A DNA stretch of 19,067 nt from Nitrospinota bacterium (GTDB lineage Bacteria; JADFOP01; DATKYB01). Location: contig DATKYB010000073.1 in the NCBI GenBank assembly GCA_035528715.1, forward strand, positions 1 through 19,067, written 5' to 3'. Shown here one piece after another: positions 14,106 through 19,067 of the stretch (positions are counted from its first letter, which is position 1; every line of letters starts with the position of its first letter). The position numbers were made by a program, and so were the translations under genes. Below the pieces are notes generated by a model that was not told the origin of the DNA, did no database searches, and worked only from the letters and a program-made list of their open reading frames with translations.

Positions 14106-15263
14106 TTATCTCTCATCAATCGGAATATATTTGGCCTCCATCTCTCCTTGGTAAAGGCCTCTCGGCCTGAAGATACGATTTTGTGGGAGATACTCCAGTA
14201 CCCTGGCAGCCCAACCCGCAATCCTGCTCACAGCAAAAATAGGCGTAAACATAGCATATTCAATGCCAAAGGAATAGTAAATCGTCCCAGAGTAAAAATC
14301 GACATTCGGGAATATCCCCTTGGATGAATAGGCAGCCAAAACCTGCTCTTCAACGATGATGGCAATATCATAAAGTTTCTTCTGACCCTTCATCTCTGTT
14401 ACCTTCTGAGAATACTGCCTAAAAATCCTTGCCCTTGGGTCATATGCCTTATAGACCCTGTGTCCAAAACCCATTATCTTTTTCTTGTTTGCAATGGCAT
14501 CTTTAATATACGCCTCTGCATTCTCTGGCTCCCCTATCTCCAACAGCATCTTCATTACCTCCTCATTAGCCCCCCCGTGCAAGGGTCCCTTCAAGCTCCC
14601 TACACCAGCTGCAATAGCAGAATACATATCAGATAATGAAGAGATGACTGACATACAGGAAAAGGTAGAGACGTTCATACCATGGTCTGCGTGAAGAATC
14701 ATGGATACATCCATGACCTTTTCGAGATATTCGTCCGGCTTCTCTCCTGTAGCCATATAGAGAAAGTTTGCTGTATGTTCTAAGCTGTTATCAGGATCTA
14801 AGGGCTCTTCTCCTCTTCTTATTCTTGCAACAGCCGCTGCAATTGTTGCTACCTGGGCAACCAGCTTTATCCCTGCCTCTGTATAATCAGCAAGCTCTCT
14901 GCTGTCCGCTTTTTTATCATAGCAGCCTATCGCTGAAACACCTGTTCTGAGGGCGGACATGGGATGGGTATCCTTGGGAAGCTTCTTGAGGATGTCAATA
15001 ACCTCCTTGGGAATGGGGCGATAGCTTTTCAGCTTCTCCTTAAAGTCATCCAGCTCTTTTCTTGTGGGAAGCTTGCCAAACAGGAGAAGGTATGTTGTCT
15101 CTTCATAGCTGGAATGCTCTGCAAGGTCTTCAATCGTATAGCCTCGATAAATAAGCCTTCCCTTCTGGCCATCTACATGACCCATCTTTGTTTCACAAGC
15201 AATCACTCCCTCTAATCCCTTTGCAAACTCGGCCTGACCGTAAAACTTTTGTTCTTTTTGCAT
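14106..15263 (-). CDS. gltA: Citrate synthase (bacterial short type)
   Basis: The 385-residue product is a complete citrate synthase. The catalytic residues are visible: H229 (GPLHGGANEEV), H268 (GFGHRVYKAYDPRA, the family signature) and D322 (PNVDFYSG), with HADHG at 191-195. It condenses acetyl-CoA and oxaloacetate to citrate in the cytosol. Some close relatives prefer propionyl-CoA (2-methylcitrate synthase); no prp genes are near, so citrate synthase is the simpler call. AGGAGGAGG precedes the ATG. A TTGACA promoter with a palindromic operator lies upstream. No other TCA genes adjoin it. Confidence 0.95.
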   Translation of the reverse strand: MQKEQKFYGQAEFAKGLEGVIACETKMGHVDGQKGRLIYRGYTIEDLAEHSSYEETTYLLLFGKLPTRKELDDFKEKLKSYRPIPKEVIDILKKLPKDTHPMSALRTGVSAIGCYDKKADSRELADYTEAGIKLVAQVATIAAAVARIRRGEEPLDPDNSLEHTANFLYMATGEKPDEYLEKVMDVSMILHADHGMNVSTFSCMSVISSLSDMYSAIAAGVGSLKGPLHGGANEEVMKMLLEIGEPENAEAYIKDAIANKKKIMGFGHRVYKAYDPRARIFRQYSQKVTEMKGQKKLYDIAIIVEEQVLAAYSSKGIFPNVDFYSGTIYYSFGIEYAMFTPIFAVSRIAGWAARVLEYLPQNRIFRPRGLYQGEMEAKYIPIDER

Positions 15264-15344
15264 TTTTCCTCCTCCTCTATTTTGCCTATTTAATTAATAA
15301 ATTCATTATTGGACTAAGATATAGAATAGATAAGCCCTTTTGAA

Positions 15345-15368
15345 TTGTATAAAATCTATTGTATACAA
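15345..15368. promoter_or_regulatory. Palindromic operator in the citrate synthase promoter
   Basis: TTGTATACAA (15359-15368) is a perfect 10-bp palindrome covering the -10 region, and a second half site TTGTATAA (15345-15352) follows in the same phase, 14 bp away. TTGTATACAA-type sites are typical of GntR-family regulators. The regulator is not in this window. Confidence 0.5.
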
Positions 15369-15389
15369 GATGTGTCTGCTATTTGTCAA
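15360..15389 (-). promoter_or_regulatory. Candidate promoter for citrate synthase
   Basis: A perfect TTGACA (15389-15384) is followed after 18 bases by TATACA (15365-15360) on the minus strand. The -35 box overlaps the last codons of the small membrane protein. The leader to the ATG at 15263 is about 90 bases. Confidence 0.55.
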
Positions 15390-15576
15390 CCTTTTTTTTA
15401 AAAAATGCCCTAAGTATTACAAGAAACAAACCTCCTATCAGAATAAGTCCAAAAATGGCATATTTTCCCCCAGCAGAAAATAACATTATGGTCAATGAGA
15501 TAAAGATATAAGCCCCGACTGCTGACATAATCAGACGAAACATCCACTTGATTTTCTTTACCAGGTCTTCCCTCAA
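15379..15576 (-). CDS. Small two-helix membrane protein (65 aa), TTG start
   Basis: From TTG at 15576 the product is (M)REDLVKKIKWMF, then two hydrophobic segments (about residues 14-32 and 37-56) and a basic tail ending FFKKKVDK. AAGGGAGA lies 8 bases before the TTG. The same frame has an ATG at 15627, but that lies inside the tRNA gene and would translate tRNA sequence, so it is not used. The gene begins only about 20 bp after the tRNA 3' end, so it is probably on the same primary transcript. I do not recognise the family. Confidence 0.65.
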   Translation of the reverse strand: MREDLVKKIKWMFRLIMSAVGAYIFISLTIMLFSAGGKYAIFGLILIGGLFLVILRAFFKKKVDK

Positions 15577-15595
15577 GATGGTATCTCCCTTATAA

Positions 15596-15671
15596 TGGCG
15601 CCCCCGAAAGGATTTGAACCTTCGCACAGGGATCCGGAGTCCCTTGCTCTATCCAGCTGAGCTACGGGGGC
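15596..15671 (-). tRNA. tRNA-Arg, anticodon CCG
   Basis: A full cloverleaf is readable on the minus strand: acceptor GCCCCCG (15671-15665) with CGGGGGC, D arm GCTC/GAGC, anticodon stem AGGGA/TCCCT around loop CTCCGGA, and T arm GAAGG-TTCAAAT-CCTTT. The anticodon CCG (15637-15635) reads CGG (Arg). Discriminator G and an encoded CCA (15598-15596) complete the 3' end. The divergent rubrerythrin promoter lies upstream. Confidence 0.97.
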
Positions 15672-15689
15672 ATTAAAATTGAATATTAA

Positions 15690-15718
15690 ATTGTAGATTA
15701 AATCTTTTATTTTGACAA
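15690..15718 (-). promoter_or_regulatory. Promoter for tRNA-Arg
   Basis: TTGTCA (15718-15713), a 17-base spacer and TACAAT (15695-15690) on the minus strand, with the mature tRNA starting at 15671. Its -35 box overlaps that of the divergent rubrerythrin promoter. Confidence 0.6.
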
Positions 15719-15740
15719 CTATTTTAGTCACACTTATAAT
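15712..15740 (+). promoter_or_regulatory. Perfect-consensus sigma-70 promoter for rubrerythrin
   Basis: TTGACA (15712-15717), exactly 17 bases, TATAAT (15735-15740). The ATG is about 36 bases past the -10 box. TTATAAT-C-ATTGAAC (15734-15748) over the -10 box matches a PerR box (TTATAAT-N-ATTATAA) in 11 of 14 positions, though half of that is the -10 box itself. Confidence 0.85.
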
Positions 15741-15776
15741 CATTGAACATTTTTCATTTAAGGGGGAGCTATCATA

Positions 15777-16349
15777 ATGGAATTAAAAGGCAGCAGAACC
15801 GAAAAGAATCTCCTTGCAGCCTTTGCAGGAGAATCCCAGGCAAGGAATCGCTACACCTACTTTTCCAGTGTTGCAAAAAAAGAGGGCTTTGAGCAAATTG
15901 CAGCCATATTTCTTGAGACCGCTGAAAATGAAAGAGAGCATGCCAAAAGATTTTTTAAGTTTTTAGAAGGAGGAAAAATTGAGATTACCGCCTCTTATCC
16001 TGCTGGAGTGATAGGTAACACCAAAACCAATCTTCTCGCATCAGCAGAGGGGGAAAAGGAGGAATGGGGTATTCTCTATCCTGAGGCCTCAAAAATAGCC
16101 AAAGAAGAGGGTTTTGATGAAATCGCCCAACTCTACAAAAAGATTGCTGAGGTAGAGGAAAAGCATGAGAAGAGATACAGAAAGCTTCTTAAAAATATCA
16201 TCGATGGAACTGTTTTTAAAAAAGATGAGGTAGTTAAGTGGAAATGTCGAAATTGCGGATATGTTCATGAAGGGATGGAAGCCCTTGAATTATGCCCTGC
16301 CTGTGTTCATCCGCAGGCACACTATGAACTCTTCTGCGAAAATTATTAA
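15777..16349 (+). CDS. rbr: Rubrerythrin
   Basis: The 190-residue product has both rubrerythrin domains. The four-helix diiron domain carries E19, E52-x-x-H55, E93/E95 and E127-x-x-H130. The C-terminal rubredoxin-like site has C157-x-x-C160 (CRNCGYVHEG) and C173-x-x-C176 (CPACVHPQAHYEL). Rubrerythrins reduce hydrogen peroxide to water in the cytosol of anaerobes, using electrons from rubredoxin or NAD(P)H-linked partners. AGGGGGAG precedes the ATG. The promoter is a perfect sigma-70 consensus, so expression should be high unless repressed. It is a single-gene unit, convergent with the NicO-like gene. Confidence 0.96.
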   Translation: MELKGSRTEKNLLAAFAGESQARNRYTYFSSVAKKEGFEQIAAIFLETAENEREHAKRFFKFLEGGKIEITASYPAGVIGNTKTNLLASAEGEKEEWGILYPEASKIAKEEGFDEIAQLYKKIAEVEEKHEKRYRKLLKNIIDGTVFKKDEVVKWKCRNCGYVHEGMEALELCPACVHPQAHYELFCENY

Positions 16350-16391
16350 AAAAAGAAAAGTTTTTAAATCAGACCAACCGATTTCCTTGAA

Positions 16392-17105
16392 TTACAACCC
16401 GAGAAAATGAATGGCCAGGCCGCAGAAACAGATGACAACACCAGCGAATGCATGAGTATATTTTTCTACGTGTGCCAAAGGGAGAAGATTCATACCTAAG
16501 GTTGAGACGAAAACAATACTCAGCATGGTAACAATAGTCACTCCACCAAAGACACTTATTACCAGAACCAAGCCCAGAAGGCTTTCTTTTGCTGCAGGAT
16601 ACATCAGTAGAGGGATTAACGGTTCACAAGGACCCAAAACAAAGATGATAAAGAGAACCCAGGGCGTAAGATTCAAAGCCCCCTCTTTTTCATGGATGTG
16701 CACGTGTTCTTTGGTATGGATATGTTTGTGTATATGAATGAGCCCATCTTTATGGGCATGCAAATGTTCATGCGGCCGACTTTTCACACCCCTGCGTAAT
16801 CCCCATACAAAATAGACAAGTCCAAAAGCGATAAGAAACCAGGCTGCAAGGTTGCCACGAAAAGATTCCATTCCTTCCAGTTTAGTGAGAGCGATGCCCA
16901 AAGCCACCCCCATCATGCCCAGTAAAACAGAGCCTGCAATATGTCCTATACCACAGAGAAATGTTATCCATGATGTTTTGAAAAGTGACCATTTCCTTGC
17001 CCGAGCCATCACAATAAAGGGAAGATAGTGATCAGGTCCAAGCAATGTGTGAAAGAAGCCTATAGAAGCAGCAGTGATCGTGAGAATTATCAATTCTTGT
17101 AACAT
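16392..17105 (-). CDS. NicO/UreH-like membrane transporter with His-rich loop
   Basis: The 237-residue product has about six hydrophobic helices. The first holds H19-TLLGPDHY (D25, H26), and the second CGIGHIAGS. These H/D-H motifs recall the HX4DH signature of nickel/cobalt transporters of the NiCoT/RcnA/UreH group. Between the third and fourth helices lies a loop with 11 histidines in residues 112-138, as in RcnA-type Ni/Co exporters. The next helix has GPCEPLIPLLMYPA. Metal transport (Ni2+, Co2+ or Zn2+) is the likely role; direction cannot be told. The family boundary with TauE/SafE or DsbD-like proteins is blurred. No ribosome site is evident before the ATG. Confidence 0.68.
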   Translation of the reverse strand: MLQELIILTITAASIGFFHTLLGPDHYLPFIVMARARKWSLFKTSWITFLCGIGHIAGSVLLGMMGVALGIALTKLEGMESFRGNLAAWFLIAFGLVYFVWGLRRGVKSRPHEHLHAHKDGLIHIHKHIHTKEHVHIHEKEGALNLTPWVLFIIFVLGPCEPLIPLLMYPAAKESLLGLVLVISVFGGVTIVTMLSIVFVSTLGMNLLPLAHVEKYTHAFAGVVICFCGLAIHFLGL

Positions 17106-17285
17106 GATGTTAAACTGTATAAAGTTGAATATTTGAATTGTTTATATGTTAGCAGATAAAGCAAATTATGCAAGATTATCTGAAAGAGGTTAAAACAGCA
17201 GGGATTAAGAAAATTCGATTTTTTTCAAATATTTCATGTGCTATATTTATAATATTAAGTTGAAATTATATTGATAGAGGTATGC

Positions 17286-19067
17286 ATGCCCAGCATTGAA
17301 CAATTACAAAAAATTGCTAATCGTCTACGCATCCATTCGCTTCGAATGACCACAAAGGCAGGTTCAGGACATCCCACAACATGCCTTTCCATGGCAGAAC
17401 TGATGGCATGTCTTTTTTTTGATGAAATGCAATACGATATCAAAAATCCTTACGGTTTTAATAATGATGAGTTTGTCTTATCTAAGGGTCACGCTGCTCC
17501 CATACTATGGGCATGCTATGCTGAAGCAGGTATTATTGAGGAAGAGAAATTAATGAATTTAAGAAGGATAACAAGCACTCTCGAAGGGCACCCTACTCCG
17601 CTCATGCCATGGGTCAAGGCAGCCACAGGCTCATTAGGACAGGGACTGAGCATTGGGGCTGGGCTAGCGTGTGCAGCTAAAATGGATCATTCAGGGAGTC
17701 GTGTCTATGTTTTGCTCGGGGATGGTGAGTGTGCAGAGGGGAATGTCTGGGAGGCGGCAAACACAGCTTTTTATTACCTTCTGGATAACCTCTGCGTCAT
17801 TGTGGACGTTAACAGGCTTGGGCAATCAAGAGAAACGCTTCACGGCCACGATATTGACTCCTATATAAAGAAATTTGAGGCTTTTGGATGGAATGCTATC
17901 GGGATTGATGGCCATTCAATTCCACAAATACTTTGTGCTTTGAGGAATGCTCGTAAAAACAAAAAACCTACGGCTATCGTTGCAAAAACGTTTAAAGGTT
18001 ACGGTGTTACATTTCTCAAAGACAAAGAGGGATGGCACGGAAAGGCTCTTCAACCGGACCAGCTAGAAAAGGCGCTGGATGAGCTCGGACCAATGCCCAA
18101 GATCAACGCAAAATCCTTTGTTAAAAAACCCCGGCCAAAAAAACAGAAAAAGCTCAAGCAGGTATTTGTATTACCGAAAAAGACCTATCCATTGAATACG
18201 CTATTCACCACACGTGAAGCATACGGTCATGCACTCCTCGCTCTTGGAAAGATTAACCATGCCGTGGTTTCAATTGACGGAGATGTAAAAAACTCTAGCT
18301 ATGCTGAAGAGTTCTTTAAAAAATATCCTGGTCGCTCTTTTCAAAGCTTTATCGCTGAACAGAATATGGTAGGCATGGGAATCGGGCTTTCAGCAAGGGG
18401 TTACATACCCTTTATTGCAACCTTTGCATGCTTTCTGTCCCGTGCTCATGATCAGATAAGAATGGCCGCCTATTCACGGACAAATACTAAATTTGTCGGT
18501 TCTCATGTTGGAGTAAGTATCGGCGAAGATGGTCCTTCCCAGATGGGATTAGAAGACCTTGCAATGTTCAGAACTATCCCTGACTGTTTGATTCTCTATC
18601 CATCTGATGCATATTCAACCAGGGCATGTGTGGAAATCATGGCTAAGCAGAAGGGGATTTCTTATCTTCGAACAACAAGACCAAAAACACCTATTATTTA
18701 TAAAAAAAGCGATACGTTTAGAATCGGTGGGTCAAAAGTTATCAGAAAAAGCAAAAAGGATACGGTCACAATTATTGCAGCCGGCATAACTGTTCATAAT
18801 TCACTGAAGGCATATGAAGAACTCAAAAAAGATGGTATATTTATAAGGATTGTCGATGCATATTCAATTAAACCTATCGATAAAAGAGGTATCATAAATT
18901 CCTTAATCGAAACAAAAAATAATGTCATTGTAGTAGAAGACCATTTTGAACGGGGGGGCTTGGGTGATGAAGTGAAATCTATATTACCCTTAACTGCAAA
19001 AATGATTCATCTCTGCATAAGAAAGCTTCCGCGCTCGGGAAAACCAGAAGAGCTCATGGACAGGTAC
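17286..19067 (+). CDS. tkt: Transketolase, animal-like single-chain class, 3' end cut off
   Basis: The frame from ATG 17286 (AGAGG five bases upstream) is open to the right edge: 594 residues, probably lacking only the last 20-40. It has H29 (AGSGHPTTC), H69 (SKGHAAP), H102 (LEGHP), the thiamine-diphosphate motif GDGE (145-148) with its Asn in DVNRLGQS, and the catalytic E358 (IAEQNMV). The second half has SIGEDGPSQM, EDLAMFR and YPSD, and ends near PRSGKPEELM. These phrases and the roughly 620-residue length match the animal TKT class rather than the 660-residue E. coli class. It moves two-carbon units between sugar phosphates. A weak TATAAT (17248-17253) lies upstream. Confidence 0.96.
   Translation, partial: MPSIEQLQKIANRLRIHSLRMTTKAGSGHPTTCLSMAELMACLFFDEMQYDIKNPYGFNNDEFVLSKGHAAPILWACYAEAGIIEEEKLMNLRRITSTLEGHPTPLMPWVKAATGSLGQGLSIGAGLACAAKMDHSGSRVYVLLGDGECAEGNVWEAANTAFYYLLDNLCVIVDVNRLGQSRETLHGHDIDSYIKKFEAFGWNAIGIDGHSIPQILCALRNARKNKKPTAIVAKTFKGYGVTFLKDKEGWHGKALQPDQLEKALDELGPMPKINAKSFVKKPRPKKQKKLKQVFVLPKKTYPLNTLFTTREAYGHALLALGKINHAVVSIDGDVKNSSYAEEFFKKYPGRSFQSFIAEQNMVGMGIGLSARGYIPFIATFACFLSRAHDQIRMAAYSRTNTKFVGSHVGVSIGEDGPSQMGLEDLAMFRTIPDCLILYPSDAYSTRACVEIMAKQKGISYLRTTRPKTPIIYKKSDTFRIGGSKVIRKSKKDTVTIIAAGITVHNSLKAYEELKKDGIFIRIVDAYSIKPIDKRGIINSLIETKNNVIVVEDHFERGGLGDEVKSILPLTAKMIHLCIRKLPRSGKPEELMDRY

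Noticed and set aside
15577-15627. N-terminal extension of the small membrane protein from an ATG at 15627
   Set aside because: That stretch lies largely within the tRNA-Arg gene; the TTG at 15576 has its own ribosome site.

Overview
The window is an AT-rich bacterial chromosome segment with no phage, transposon or CRISPR content. The gene set (A-type flavodiiron protein, rubrerythrin, a glycine/D-proline-reductase-type selenoprotein B, a pyrophosphate-type phosphofructokinase, a YHS protein, small Cys/Gly-rich metal-associated proteins) suggests an anaerobe or microaerophile of the Desulfobacterota/Nitrospirota kind. This lineage call is an inference from gene content only.

Layout, left to right. 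(1) 1-5088, nearly all minus strand: the N-terminal 335 codons of a B12-binding-type radical SAM protein with its own promoter; an mscS-corA ion channel pair; a 36-codon remnant resembling the C-terminus of an ECF sigma factor (plus strand); an orphan selenoprotein whose in-frame UGA is followed by a SECIS-like hairpin; a terminator; and a four-gene cluster of secreted Gly-rich/PepSY-like protein, tiny membrane protein, stand-alone receiver and YHS protein. (2) 5089-5498 is a 410-bp gap with repeated operator-like elements and hairpins. (3) 5499-9222, minus strand: an apparent operon of PPi-type phosphofructokinase, small lipoprotein, flavodiiron protein and SDR oxidoreductase. The first two genes both have ATA where the family and sequence logic expect ATG. 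(4) 9445-13748, plus strand: a compact operon of SAM methyltransferase, a rifampin-phosphotransferase-like dikinase and a Cys-cluster DUF116-like protein, ended by a strong hairpin terminator. (5) 13824-15671, minus strand: a small zinc-ribbon protein, citrate synthase, a 65-residue membrane protein and tRNA-Arg(CCG). (6) 15777-19067: rubrerythrin (plus), a NicO/UreH-like His-rich metal transporter (minus), and a transketolase of the animal-like class (plus) that runs off the right edge.

Themes: oxygen and peroxide defence (flavodiiron protein, rubrerythrin), central carbon metabolism (PPi-PFK, transketolase, citrate synthase) and metal or redox handling (CorA, YHS, NicO-like). The best candidates for something under-described are the orphan selenoprotein, the two adjacent ATA starts, and the methyltransferase/dikinase/Cys-cluster operon. 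All calls come from reading the sequence and remembered family motifs; no database search was run.
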